64,000 nt of DNA from Adiantum capillus-veneris. Taxonomy: Eukaryota > Streptophyta > Polypodiopsida > Polypodiales > Pteridaceae. The notes beneath the pieces are model-generated. The model was not told the origin of the DNA, made no database searches, and saw nothing but the letters and a program-made list of their open reading frames with translations. The DNA lies in assembly GCA_014529385.2 (NCBI GenBank), contig CM043944.1, forward strand, positions 169,329,740-169,393,739, written 5' to 3'. Below are positions 12,023 to 23,899 of this stretch, piece by piece; position 1 is the stretch's first letter; each line of letters starts with the position of its first letter. The translations under genes were made by a program, and so were the position numbers.

Positions 12023-12500
12023 ATCGAGGAGGGGGGAATGTTAGCAGCAAGCTAACTCGGATAACATTTTTTGAAGCTTTTATTGTAAAAACACTTATTA
12101 TTTTGATAAATTGGGAATGTTGTAACTCTTACTTTCCAGATAAACAGTGTAATTGATGACTTGGGGCTACAAGCTTCCAGATTGTATCAACCTATCTTTA
12201 GTTAGAGCCCTCAGATTATTAGTTTTGACCAAAGAAACCTTGGCTATGGTATAAAAGCCAATTTTTGTAAGTATTTTATAAGTTTTTGGATAATAGAGAA
12301 GAGTGTGCTAATGGCGCTCACTTCTCTCCTTCTCGCGCCTCCTACTCCCTTCCCAGTTGAAATTGCAGTGCCATCTGTTGCATTGCAACCGCATTTAAGA
12401 GCTCTACGCGTTGACGTAAACATTTCATGGTAATCCGTAGCCTTTGGCATCACCGACCCGCAGCCTAATTTCATCATAAGTAGTAATTTAAGCTAGAAAA
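12023..12500 (+). mobile_element. Probable 3' LTR (5' part) with polypurine tract
   Basis: The purine run CGAGGAGGGGGGAA (12024-12037) is followed at 12039 by TGTTAGCAGCAAGCTAAC, a start typical of an LTR and containing a short stem (GTTAGC/GCTAAC). A TATA box (TATAAAAG, 12250-12257) lies about 210 bp downstream, as expected for U3. No second LTR copy is in the window, so the right end is not fixed and the call is tentative. Confidence 0.5.
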
Positions 12501-12754
12501 TCATAAGATAAGTAAAGGTGGGGTATTGGGGCATCATTGCTAAGCATTTAGATGCATTCTTGTAAAAAAAATGACTATGTTAAAAACTCACGCTGTTAAT
12601 AATTTCAATTTTTGCACTTAATCTAAAGTGAGATTTGAGACCATAAGCATGTGTGCTTAGGTCTTATAAACATGTCCTAGAAGTTTCATAATGTTTGGAT
12701 GTCGTTTGATATTGTAACGGTTATGATTTGTTTGTCGATTAGCGACTAGCTTTT
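12500..12754. other. Flank without recognisable gene
   Basis: AT-rich, no gene seen. It lies immediately outside the proposed left end of the large element. Confidence 0.4.
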
Positions 12755-12781
12755 AAGACCATATTAGGTAAAGTGGGAAAA
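12755..12781 (+). repeat. Proposed left terminal inverted repeat
   Basis: AAGACCATATTAGGTA (12755-12770) is the exact reverse complement of 44652-44667. TAAAGTGGGAAAA (12769-12781), overlapping it by two bases, is the exact reverse complement of 44568-44580. Confidence 0.5.
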
Positions 12782-12989
12782 TCCCAATTCCCAGGTTGGA
12801 CAACTTTCAATATATCATGTATAAAATATAGAGATTTTGTCAAAAATTTGAGTTTTCTTAAGGTCTCATTCCACTTTATGCACATACAATACACAATGAA
12901 AACAACTAAAATATCATGGTTTCAATCAATTGGATTATTAGGAGAGGAGCATATTGCATCCATTATCGTTGTCTATGTTCTACTGTCCT

Positions 12990-13110
12990 ACCTACAACTT
13001 ATCTCAACATGGAGAGCTTGGTTTCTAGGTCCACCACTTGTCCAAGTTAATGTAAAAGTGACTCAAGGTTCACAACTTGTGAAAGCAAGGATCCATTGAG
13101 GAATACAATC
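12990..13110 (-). repeat. Short repeat block, reverse orientation
   Basis: Contains TAGGTCCACCACTTGTCCAA at about 13026-13045 and a decayed second copy (AAGGTTCACAACTTGTGAAA). The orientation is opposite to the array that follows. Confidence 0.7.
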
Positions 13111-13239
13111 CACTTGGCTATTTTTCCTTAATTTATTGCATGTGACATTTAAGCAAGGTCCACTTCTAATCTATAACTTCTTAATTTGAGGCATGGGGCA
13201 TACATAAAATATGTAGCATATGCTCTATTGCCTCATAGG

Positions 13240-14660
13240 AAGGTTGGTTTCAAGGTGCACTTATCCATGCTAGCCTATCTTGGAGAAATGATGGAGCTTG
13301 CTTCTCTCCTTGTTTCAATGGAGACTAGCTTGGACAAGTGGTGGACCTTTGCTTCTCTCTATGTTTCAATAGAGTTAGCTTGGACAAGTGGTGATCTTGG
13401 AACAAAACCCCCATGTAAAACATATCATGGGTATTCCAAGTGATTAGAAATATTACCATTTAAGATATAACCTTATAGGTTGGACAACTAGATCTTGGCT
13501 TGGAGAAATGGTGGACCTTTGATTCTCTCCATGTTTCAATGGAGTCTATCTTGGAGAAATGGTGGAGCCATGTTTCAATGGAGCCTAGCTTGAACAGTTG
13601 GTGGACCTTTGCTTCTCTCTATGTTTCAATAGAGTTAGCTTAGACACGTGGTGGATCTTCAAAATAAACCAACTACTATCAATGTTGCCTAGCTTGGACA
13701 AGTGGTGGAGTGTTTCTCTACTCCATGTTTCAATGGATCTTAGCTTGGACAAGTGTTGGACCTTAAAACAAAAACCCCATGTACAACATAGAATGGATTT
13801 TCTAGATTTCAATGGATTCTAGCTTTAACAAATGGTGGAGCTTGTCTTCATCCATGTTTCAATGAAACTAGCTTGGACAAGTGGTGGACCTTGTAACAAA
13901 CCCTCCCATGTACAACATATCATTGGTTTTCTAAGTGATGGGAAGGAATACCATTCAAGATATAAACTTATAGCTTGGATAAGTAGTTGACTTTAGAACC
14001 AAATTCATCATAATACAATGACATACAGGTCAGCCAATTCCTAAATCTTGAGACCAAACCTCCCATGCTATTAGAGATAATATATTGGATAAGTGGTGGA
14101 CCTTCTATTATTTTCCCATGCCTAGTTTAGACAACCGGTACACTTCGCAGCTATAAAGGTTGGACGAGTTGTGGAGCCTTGTTTCTATCCATGTTTTAAT
14201 GGATCCTAGCTTGGACAAGTGGTGGACCTTGGAAAAAAGCTTCCATGTACAACATATATGAGGTTTTCCATGTTTTAATGGAACCTATCTTGGACAAATG
14301 GTGAAGCTTTCTTCTCTCCATGTTGATTTTGGAACTACCTTAGACAAGTGGTGGAGCTTTTCTTTTCTACTCTTCATAATACAATGAAGTATATGTTGGT
14401 TACATGGTGAATCTTAAGGCCAAACCTCCCATTTTACTAGAGATGATAGGTTGGACAAGTGGATCAACCTTCTATCATTTCTCCATGACTATATTGGACA
14501 ATTAGTAGACATAACATCTCTCTATGTTGTCTAGAGATGAGCTTGGACAAGTGATGGACCCTGCTTCTCTCTTCCCTTGGTTTACTAGTTTGAAGACTCA
14601 GTATATATACTTTCTTAGATCTAGCTTGAACAAGTGGTGGACCTTGCATCCACAATCTTA
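13240..14660 (+). repeat. Satellite-like array, forward orientation (left arm, part 1)
   Basis: Many copies of the core AGCTTGGACAAGTGGTGGACC alternate with spacers such as CTCCATGTTTCAATGGAGCCT. Copies are diverged and spaced about 50 bp apart. Open frames with LDKWWTF-like repeats arise because this strand of the repeat lacks stops; they are not considered genes. Confidence 0.9.
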
Positions 14661-15411
14661 ATTCAGTACAAAAAAGTATATGAAAAAATAATATAGGAAT
14701 CTTGGTTTGAAGGTCAAGCAATTAGGTTCCAAATGCACATAATAATATATTTTCCACCCATATTAAAAGAAAGTTAAATATGTTATTACCAAATTGACAA
14801 AGGTAATGTCCAAGAATTATATCTTTCCATCTTGTCAGATCTAAATCTTCATCAAGGCGACATGCATGTATACATCAACTTTCAAGCCATTCAAGAATAC
14901 ATGCACTTAGATTCCATAGTTTTGTTTTCAAAGTCTTTTAGGTTCTAAAACTCTTTCACATAAAGTATGTAATGACAAAATTCTTGAAGCAAACATTTGT
15001 GCCCAAGAAAAAGATCCCTCTCACATATTTAAAGTCCATGAATTCTCTGATCCACACTTACAAGTTTTATTTTGACATCAAACATCAATTCTTTCATAGT
15101 TCCAAATAAATGCAACCTCGATATGAATTGACAAAAAATGAATTTCTTTTACTATATGACCCAACATAGGCCCCAATCAAATAAAAAATGAGTCCCCAAA
15201 AATTTGGGTGCACTCTAGCAATACATCAGAGTCCCCTTACAATAGGATGCACTCCAATAGTACATTGAAGTCCTCTTAGAGTAGGGTGCACTCCATTCAA
15301 GTGTTCATAAAATTGACACACCTTTTATATAAAAAAAAAGACTATATCAAATTATACAAATGTTGAAAGATACACACTAGAATAAAAAAAGCATCTTATA
15401 GCCATATTTAT
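14660..15411. other. Non-coding stretch downstream of the first FCP1-like gene
   Basis: No gene is seen. At about 15200-15300 three loose copies of a unit with GGGTGCACTCCA occur about 46 bp apart. The stretch probably holds the 3' untranslated region of the minus-strand gene that ends at 15412. Confidence 0.45.
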
Positions 15412-16190
15412 TCAATGCTTTCGTGTTGACAAGTACACACCAAGGACATAATTTGTCTCAGAATCACTATACTGATTTACAATTGTGTTGTATGTATAGA
15501 ATCTCTTATCTCTTGCATACAACCATCCTACCAACCATGGAATTATGGTTCTCTGCAAGAAGTTTTGAAGTTTCTCGAAAGTTTGCCTCCACATCTTTGG
15601 AAATATAAGATATGTCCCTGGCATGTTCCACATCACCCTATATGGAGTGTCATCAAAAATTAAGGTATTGTTTGCATCCAAATCCTCAAATATCTTCCAA
15701 ATATCACTCAGATTTTTGTGATAAACCCTTGTAAATCCTAATATGATATTTGGATTTTGGCAATTTTTGTTACTCATAAACACCTTGAACCTTGTATACT
15801 GCTTAGGAAAACACTTTTGTGTGATGCGTTGCACCCTTGTTAAGTTATAGCAACTCCATATCCATAGCTCAAAGTATTCAGCACAAAAATCCAAAAAACT
15901 TTGTGCGTCTGGTCGCACCACATGATAAACTTCATCTTTGTCCTCCACAAGTCGCATGTGTTGAGCCCAAGATGGCATAGAATCTCCATGTTTCATTTCA
16001 ACTGTCTTGAGAAGTAACCCCTCTAGATCCAAGATAAGTACTCTTTTGATGTCCTTGAAAGCAAGTGGTAGGTGATAAGGAGGTGATTCATTCCTTGGAC
16101 AAGGTCTTGGAGGAGGTTGGATGGGTAATTCAATAGTTTTCTTCAATTTATGCCAGCATATAGCCAATCCATTTTTCTGTAATGGTTCTG
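15412..16190 (-). CDS. FCP1/NIF-type HAD phosphatase-like protein, last exon
   Basis: The reading frame is open from a splice acceptor (TTTAATTTCAG, exon from about 16190) to a stop at 15412, giving some 258 codons. There is no ATG before the conserved core, so earlier exon(s) must exist and were not found. Numbering from the leucine codon at 16167, motif I is VLILDLEGLLLKT (D47, with Glu49 in place of the second Asp). Then come RPDAQSFL (85-92), ELWIWSC (100-106), the lysine of YHKNLSDIW (K151) and TLIFDDTPYR (D172, D173). This is the order of FCP1-like phosphatases of the HAD superfamily, which remove phosphate from the RNA polymerase II tail. The altered second Asp suggests weak or no catalysis; a related DLNG form is common in plant NIF-like proteins. 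It lies inside the repeat field. A decayed copy is possible, but the frame is clean. Confidence 0.75.
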
Positions 16191-16199
16191 AAATTAAAG

Positions 16200-16440
16200 A
16201 ACAAGAACACTTAATGCAAACACAACAATAGACATGAGTTTTACATTGTCTACCCTAAGGTTTTATTAGATACCAAAATCCATCTATGATCTACTCATTA
16301 ATAGAAAGAAAGTCAAATTAAAATCCTGACTCTTTTTTATGCTACACTCTCTCTTAGTCTCAATACCATGGAGTTCAACTAGACTTAAGTCAACTAATAA
16401 CTACTACTTGTTGTTAAAGGTATGCTTGAAGTGTATAAGG
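16200..16440. other. Intron/intergenic stretch upstream of the FCP1-like exon
   Basis: No coding exon is recognised. AT-rich sequence lies between the splice acceptor and the next repeat block. Confidence 0.4.
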
Positions 16441-16545
16441 CTTAACCAATGCTCTAGTCTAGAATGGGTATTTAGGTCTCAAGGTCTACCACTTATCCAA
16501 GCAAAGATCCATTTAGATATGGAAACCCAATTTTTCTTAATATAA
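16440..16545 (-). repeat. Short repeat block, reverse orientation
   Basis: AAGGTCTACCACTTATCCAAGC (about 16478-16499) is a reverse-orientation copy just before the forward array resumes. Confidence 0.65.
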
Positions 16546-19500
16546 TGATATAGAGTGGACAAGTGGTGAATCCTGAGACCAAGCCACTCATGCTACTAGG
16601 GATAATAGGTTGGACAAGTGGTGGACCTTGAATGTAAACCCCCCATGTACAAAGTATCAGGGGTTTTGGGTATTTCAATGGACTCTAGCATCTTGGAAAC
16701 ATGGTGGAGCTTACTTCTCTCCATGTTTCAATGGAGTGTATTTTGGATAAATGGTGGAGCATCATTCTCTCCATGATTCAATGGAGCCTACCTTGGACAA
16801 GTGGTGCACGTTTGTTTCTCTCTATGTTTGAACAGATTTAGCTTGGACAAGTGGTGGACCTTGGAACAAAATCCCCATGTAAAACATATCATGGACATTA
16901 CAAGTGATGAGAAAAAATACCATTGAATATATAACCTTATAGGTTGGAAAAGTGGTGGACCTTAACACCCAATTATTATTAATATAATGACATGGACATT
17001 ACAAGTGATGAGAAAAAATACCATTCAATATATAACCTTATAGGTTGGAAAAGTGGTGGACCTTAACACCCAATTATTATTAATATAATGACATAGAGTG
17101 GACAAGTGGTGAATCTTGCGACCAAACCTACTAGGAAAAGTACGTTGGACAAGTGGTGGACCTTGAATGCAAACCCCCCATGTACAAAATATTACTCATG
17201 CTACTAGGAATAATTTGGTATTAAGGTCCATGTTTCAATGGAGCCTAGCTTGGAAAAGTGGTGGACCTTTGTTTCTCTCTATGTTTCAATAGAATTTGCT
17301 TGGACAAGTGGTGAACCTTGGAACAAAACCCCCATGTAAAGCATGTCATGGGCATTACAAGTGGTGAGAAAAAATACCATTCAAGGTATAACCTTATAGG
17401 CTGGACAAGTGGTGGACCTTAGCACCCAATTCCTCTTATTATAATGACATATAGTGGAAAAGTGGTGAATTGTGAGACCAAACCTACTAGGGATAATAGG
17501 TTGGAGAAATGGTTGACCTTGAATGTAAATCACCCATGTACAAAATATCATGGGTTTTGCGTATTTCAATGGAGCCTAGCATCTTGGAGACATGGTGGAA
17601 CTTACTTCTCTCCATGTTTTAATGGAGCCTATCTAGGAGAAATGGTGGAGGTTCCTTCTCTCCATGTTTCAATGGAGCCTAGCTTGGACAAGTCGTGGAC
17701 CTTTGTTTCTCTCTATGTTTGAATATGGTTAGCTTGGACAAGTGGTGGATCTTGGAATGAAACTCCCATGTAAAACATATCATGGCATTTCAAGTGGCGA
17801 GAAAGGATACCATTTAAGATATAACCTTATAGGTTGGACAAGTGGTGGACCTTAACACAATATAATGACATAGAGTGTACAAGTGGTGAATCTTGAAACC
17901 AAACCACTCATGCTACTAGGGATAATAGGTTAAACAAGTGGTGGGCCTTGAAATAAAACCCCCTAGAGTGTTTCAATGGACCCTAGCTTGGAAACATGGT
18001 AAAGCTTGCTTCTCTCCATGTTTCAATGCAGCCTATCTTGGATAAATGGTGCAGCATCATTCTCTCCATGTTTCAATGGAGCCTAGCTTGGACAAGTGGT
18101 GGACCTTTGTTTCTCTCTATGTTTGAATAGAGTTATCTTGGAAAAGTGGTGGACCTTGGAACAAAAACCCCATGTAAAACATATCATGGGCATTACAAGT
18201 GGTGAGAAAAAATACCATTCAATATATAACCTTATAGGTTGGACAAGTGGTGGACCTTAACACCCAATTATTCTTAATATAATGACATAGAGTGGATAAG
18301 TGGTGAAATTGGGACCAAACCTACTAGGGAAATAGGTTGGAAAAGTGGTGGACCTTGAATGTAAACGCCCCATGTACAAAATATCACTCATGCTACTAGA
18401 AATAATTTGGTATTAAGGTCCATGTTTCAATGCAGCTTAGCTTGGAAAAGTGGTGGACCTTTGTTTCTCTCTATGTTTCAATAGATTTATCTTGGACAAG
18501 TGGTGTACCTTGGAACAAAACCCCCATGTAAATCATGTCATGGGCATTACAAGTGGTGAGAAAAAATACCATTCAAGCTATAACATTATAGGTTGGACAA
18601 GTGGTGGACCTTAACACCTAATTCCTCTTTATATAATGACATAGAGTGGACAAGTGGTGAATCATGAGACCAAACCTACTAGGGATAATAGGTTGGACAA
18701 GTGGTGAAACTTTAATGTAAACCCCCCATGTACAAAAAATTATGGGTATTGGGTATTTCAATGGAGCCTAGCAACTTGGAGACATGGTGGAGCTTATTTC
18801 TCTCCATGTTTCAATGGAGCCTATCTAGGAGAAACAGTGGAGGTTCCTTCTCTCCATGTTTCAATGAGCCTAGCTTGGACAAGTGGTGGACCTTTCTTTC
18901 TCTATATGTTTTAATAGAGTTAGCTTGGACAAGTGGTGGACCTTGGAATGAAACCCCCATGTAAAACATATCATGGGCATTTCAAGTGGTGAGAAAGGAT
19001 ACTTTTTAAAATATAACCTTATAGGCTGGACAAGTGGTGGACTTTAACACATATTTCTTCTTAATATAATGACATAGAGTGTACAAGTGGTGAATCTTCA
19101 GACCAAACCACTCTTGCTACTAGGGATAATAGGTTGGACAAGTGGTGGACCTTGAATGTAAACCCCTCATGTACAAAATTATGGGTTTAGGGTATTTCAA
19201 TGGAGCCTAGCTTGGAGACATGGTGGAGATTGCTTCTCTCAATGTTTCAATAGAACCTATCTTGGAGAAATGGTGGATCATCCTTCTCTCCATGTTTCAA
19301 TGGAGCCTATCTTGGACAAGTGGTGGACCTTTGCTTCTCTCTATGTTTTAATGGAGTTAGCTTGGACAAGTGGTGGGTCTTGGAACAAAAACCCTTTGTA
19401 AAACATAGCATGGACATTACAAGTGATAAGGACAAATATCATTCAAGATATAACCTTATAGGTTGGAAAAGTGGTGATGGACCTTGACAAGTGGTGAAGG

Positions 19501-20510
19501 ATACCATTTAAGATATATCCTTATAGGTTGGACAAGTGGTGGACCTTAACACCCAGTTATTCTTAATATAATGACATAGAGTGGATAAGTGGTGAATCTT
19601 AAGACCAAATCACTCATGCTACTAGGTATAATACGTTAGAGAAGTGGTAGACCTTGAATGTAAACACCCCATGTACAAAATATCATGGTTTTAGGGTGTT
19701 TCAATGGAGCCTAGAATCTCGGAGACATGGTAGATCTTGATTATTTCCATGTTTGAATGGCACCTATCTTGGAAAAATGATGGAGGTTACTTCTCTCCAT
19801 ACTTCAACAGAGCCTAGCTTTGACAAGTGGTGAACCTTTGCTTCTCTCTATGTTTGAATAGAGTTAGCTTGGACAAGTGGTGGACCTTTGCTTCTCTCTA
19901 TGTTTGAATAGAGTTAGCTTGGACAAGTGGTGGACCTTGGAATGAAACCCCCGTGTAAAACATATCATGGGCATTTCAAGTGGTGAGAAAGGATACCATT
20001 TAAGATATAACCTTATAGGTTGGACAAGTGGTGGACCTTAATACATAGTTCTTCTTAATATAATGACATAGAGTGTACAAGTGGTGTATCTTGAGACCAA
20101 ACCACTCGTGCTACTAGGGATCCTAGCTTGGACAAGTGGTGGACATTGGAAAAAAGTCCCCTTGTACAACATAGATGAGTTTTTTCATGTTTTAATGGAA
20201 GAGAGATTCGACAAATGGTGGAGCTTGCTTATCTCCATGTGGATTTTAGAACTAGCTTGGACAAGTGGTGGAGCTTTGCTTTTTTACTCTTCATAATACA
20301 ATGATGTATAGGTTGGTTACATGGTGAATCTTAAGGCCAAACCTCCCATCTTACTAGAGATGATAGGTTGGACAAGTGGTCAACCTTCTATCATTTCTCC
20401 ATGCCTATAATTAGACAATTAGTAGAACTAGCATCTTTCTATGTTGTCTAGAGCTGAGCTTGGACAAGTAGTGGACCTTGCTACTCTCTTCCCTTGGATT
20501 ATTAGTTTGA
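16545..20510 (+). repeat. Satellite-like array, forward orientation (left arm, part 2)
   Basis: About 4 kb of higher-order repeats. Each unit joins several core words (CTTGGACAAGTGGTGGACC) with the same ordered spacers. These include a TGTAAACCCCCCATGTACAAAATATCA block, a CTTGGAGACATGGTGGAGCTT block, a CTTATAGGTTGGACAAGTGG block and an AATATAATGACATAGAGTGG block. The same units, inverted, fill 28.8-36.9 kb. Local duplications occur, for example the roughly 103-bp repeat at 16893-17100. No gene is seen within. Confidence 0.93.
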
Positions 20511-21469
20511 AGACTCATTATATATACTTGCTTAGATCTATATAATTACTCATTAGTTAGGTTACAAGTGGGTATGTAATTTGTTAGCCTCAAGGGACTT
20601 TGAATATTGAATAGTAAGAAAGTCAAGTGCTGGTTTGAAGATCTTTTGCTTATCTAAACTAGACTCTAACTCAATAATAAGTTTCATAAGTTCCACGAAT
20701 TGTCCTATCTAGGCTCCAAAAGAGTCTTAATTGGTTTGTGCTAGATTCTAACTTCCTTGATGGGGTAGAATCCTAGAAAAATGAGGCACTATAAGTTTTA
20801 CCTTAGCTCAAATGGATTTTTCACTTAAACTCGACTGCAATTTGGCTATCTAGTCTTTGTCTCGATGGAGTTTAACACTAGATACATAGTAGTGATATTT
20901 AAGCTTCATGTCTCTTCACTTGATCGAGATATGAGACCATACTTTCAAGGTCACCACTTGTCTTACCTAAAGACCAATGTGAGACATGGGAGCAAGAAAG
21001 CCATCCGATATTGTTTTAAGGACTATTACATAGGCAATCAATAACTTAAGTAAAGCAAAAAGACTTGGATCTTTCACAATTAATAACTTAAGTAAAGCCA
21101 AAAAGACTTGGATCTTTGACAGTTTTTTTCAAACTAAAAAAGCACAATCTCATGCTAACAAAACTATAAATCACAATTGAAAGGTTTGAACAAGAAAAAG
21201 ATCAACAATCTTAATAAGAAGGATACTTTTCATTTCATTTGATGATTACAAACTAAAATAAAGTCTCTCAAGAAATTGATAAACAAAAAATGTAGGTGAC
21301 TGCTTCATTATTTTGAGCAAAAATATCAAAATCTCTATTGATTGAGCTCCATCTAGTAGTATCCTTTGTAAGATCCTGCAAGAAGGAATAAAAAGAAAGA
21401 TTTGTTAGATACCATGCACATGAGTGTTCAAGCATGTGTATCAAGAATATATGACATGTCACTAGTACC
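20510..21469. other. Turnover point between the two repeat orientations
   Basis: Mostly unique AT-rich sequence. A reverse-orientation core remnant lies at about 20945-20970 (TTTCAAGGTCACCACTTGTC). A roughly 41-bp tandem duplication (AATAACTTAAGTAAAGC...) sits at about 21040-21122. No gene is recognised; the right part is probably the 3' end of the minus-strand gene that stops at 21470. Confidence 0.5.
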
Positions 21470-22669
21470 TTAGGGTTGCTTTCTATCCAGCCTTAGAAGA
21501 TTGTTCTCAGCTTTCACCTTATTTATATAAGCCTTTGCTGTGGTTGCCTTCAAAACTCCTTTTGTGTTACAACCCAATTGCCTAGCTAAAGTGGTCAATT
21601 GTGACGCCTTCATGCTTTCAATGGGTGTACGCTCCTTTGCCAAGATCTCTTGTATTTGGGCTCTTCTCATTTCATTGCGGTGGCTTGTGTCACTTGCATC
21701 TTCAATGATAGTTTCATCTCTGTCACCTTTTGCAGGTGGTATTCTTCTTGTAAAGAACACCTTAGCTGACCAAACATCATTTTTCTGCTTCCAATACTCC
21801 ATGATTTGTTTGTATTCACTATCATTTGTCACTATAGGTTGTCCATAACGATTAGAAGCAATTAAATCACGCACATCCCTTCTCTCATCAAGCTGAATCA
21901 AGTATGGCAGTAGCTCCTCCAAGAGCATATTGTCAACCATCTTCTCAGCATCAAATTGTGGTGGAAAAATGCAATTGTTTGCTGGTGAAATACATCCCTT
22001 GTAAGGAGAGTCATCAATAAGCACTGTTCTTTGTGGATCACATTCAAACCCCATGGCAATTTTGGCTAGAGGCTTGAACATTGCCTCAACGTTTGGATTG
22101 TCGGGTCTAAACAATTTTTGAGTTTGAGCGGTGTAGCAAACATCTTGCGACCAAATTGCAAAGAAAGGCAATGTATCCTCAGCTAAGTTGTTTAGTGCTG
22201 CAAGGATTTGATACACATTATTCCTAGTAGCTGTCGACCAAATTGCAACATTAAACCTTTGTAAAATAGTCTTCAAGAATTGGATGCAACCTGGCCTGAG
22301 TATAATATATCTTTTTGAATCCATTTGCACTGAGTTGTGGTGTGAGGATGGTTGAGGGGAACGTTTCAACAATAGACCATTTAAATCCAATATAATTGTA
22401 AGCATGGATTTCTCAACATCTACGCTACATGACGTAGTACCAATTGGCAATAGCTCGTGAGTGGACTTTTCAGTCTCTTTTGATGTATGTTGCATTTTTG
22501 AAGCATCGATTTCTTGGTTCTCATTATTGGAAGCTTGCTCAAGTTGCACAACACTAGACTCTTAGTATAGAAATATCATCCATCTTGGGCACTTTAGAAA
22601 CCATAGAATCTATGGATTCTATAGTTGTTGATGAACCATAGGAGCATTATCCATCCAGTTTGTGAATCT
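21470..22669 (-). CDS. FCP1/NIF-type HAD phosphatase-like protein with C-terminal SAP-like tail
   Basis: The frame is open from 22549 to the stop at 21470. Motif I is TIILDLNGLLLKR (D55, Asn57 replaces the second Asp), followed by RPGCIQFLK, NVAIWST and VLIDDSPYKG. These are the ordered motifs of FCP1/small CTD phosphatases. The last 60 residues (TPIESMKASQLTTLARQLG, then KGVLKATTAKAYINKV) resemble a SAP-type nucleic-acid-binding helix pair. A splice acceptor (TTTTTTCTTAG) lies at about 22670. The stretch 22550-22669 has an ATG frame that runs into a stop at 22558, so a small frameshift seems to separate it from the main frame. The first ATG in the main frame is codon 19. Either the start is there or the gene is lightly damaged. 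It resembles the 15.4-16.2 kb gene only at family level. Confidence 0.72.
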
Positions 22670-23200
22670 AAGAAAAAACACACACAAATGGTATCTCAAA
22701 AACACTAGAATTTTATTCACAATATTTATATGTAGAACTCCTAGTAAGAAATTTATTTAAGGTAAAGTCGTTGTTAGAATCCTTGCAACCATTTTCAGCA
22801 TTCGTACACCAAACACCACTTGTCTAAAATACATATACTAACTAAACATTTTCCATCCTACACTTTATTAAAGATGAGTACTTAAAGTGAAAACTAAAAG
22901 CCACCCTTGTTGAGGAAAACATGGATACAAGGTCCACCAAATGTCAACCTAGACTACAAGAAAATAATTAGAGATTTGGCTTAGATTTGGATTCAAAGGC
23001 CACCACTTATTCAAGTAAGATAACTCCACTTGTTTAAGACAGTAATGTTTGAAGCCCCACCACTTGTCCAACCTAGACATTGATTAAAATTTGGTAAGAT
23101 TTATCACAAATCTAGAGTAGAATCAAGATTCTATGGCCAAGGTAGTCAAAATATGTTAGACAACACACAAAGCATAAGAGCACTCTAGATTCTCGTTGAG
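22670..23200. repeat. Non-coding stretch with scattered reverse-orientation repeats
   Basis: Starts as intron or upstream sequence. From about 22930 scattered words such as AAGGTCCACC and CCACCACTTGTCCAACCTAGAC (about 23058-23080) mark the start of the reverse-orientation repeats. Confidence 0.6.
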
Positions 23201-23219
23201 CATAAACTAAAAATAATCA

Positions 23220-23857
23220 ATGTTATATTCACTTGAGATTTCATCCATGAAAATGAAAATGATGCATGTACTTGAGATTTCATCCATGTACAATACTTTA
23301 CAATGTCAAGTAAAGTTATAGTCAGCAAACAAATCTTCTCTGCTTCAACTTGACAAATAGTCTCAATGCATACATGGCCATATTCTTCTGACTTGATGTG
23401 TGAAGAGGTGCATTTATGCAAGGTGGCAAATTTGGATCAAATGTATAGCGTACGTTGGGACAGACATTTGTACTGTGAAGAACTATTTAATAGCCCGACA
23501 CGTTTCCTTCTTCTACACAACCAATAATGTATGATTGATCTTCCTCTTCTTCTATGTTTGGATCCTCTAGAAGAGAATATTTATAAGCTCTTGGAATATT
23601 TTGCATATCTTTTTAGTCTTGAAATCTATACTTATGCCCTCCATAGTTTAGAATAGTCAAACCACTTTCCAGGGTTGTATGCACAAATAGCCCATAACCA
23701 GCTCCTTCAATACATGAAAGTCGCACTTCAAAATCCACACCGTTAATATGGAAAATTACATCTTTGGGAATAGGAAAAGTTGGTGTCCCAAAAGGATCTT
23801 CATGCCAATCATAGTGTGAAAATACATCTAGTTTTATATCACTTAACTCCTTTGTGT
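23220..23857 (-). pseudogene. SET-domain protein remnant
   Basis: After a splice acceptor (TTTTTGCAG, exon from 23857) the minus strand reads SDIKLDVFSHYDWHEDPF, then VDFEVRLSCIEGAGYGLFVH and LNYGGHKYRFQD, followed by a stop near 23615. It continues with SYIIGC and GNVSGY, and then a frameshift near 23488 where GYINSS would be expected. A shifted part reads NVRYTFDPNLPPC. The pattern GAG.GLF, an early Tyr-Gly-Gly, and GYIN before NV is that of SET methyltransferase domains, which methylate lysines on histones and other proteins. The catalytic end is unclear. At least two breaks make this a likely pseudogene. It sits between the FCP1-like and ParB-like genes, all on the minus strand. Confidence 0.55.
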
Positions 23858-23899
23858 CTGCAAAAAGAAGAAAATATTATGCATAAAATAATGACAATA

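Noticed and set aside
13186-20296. Plus-strand ORFs of similar sequence in the left repeat arm
   Set aside because: Same explanation: reading frames through satellite-like repeats.
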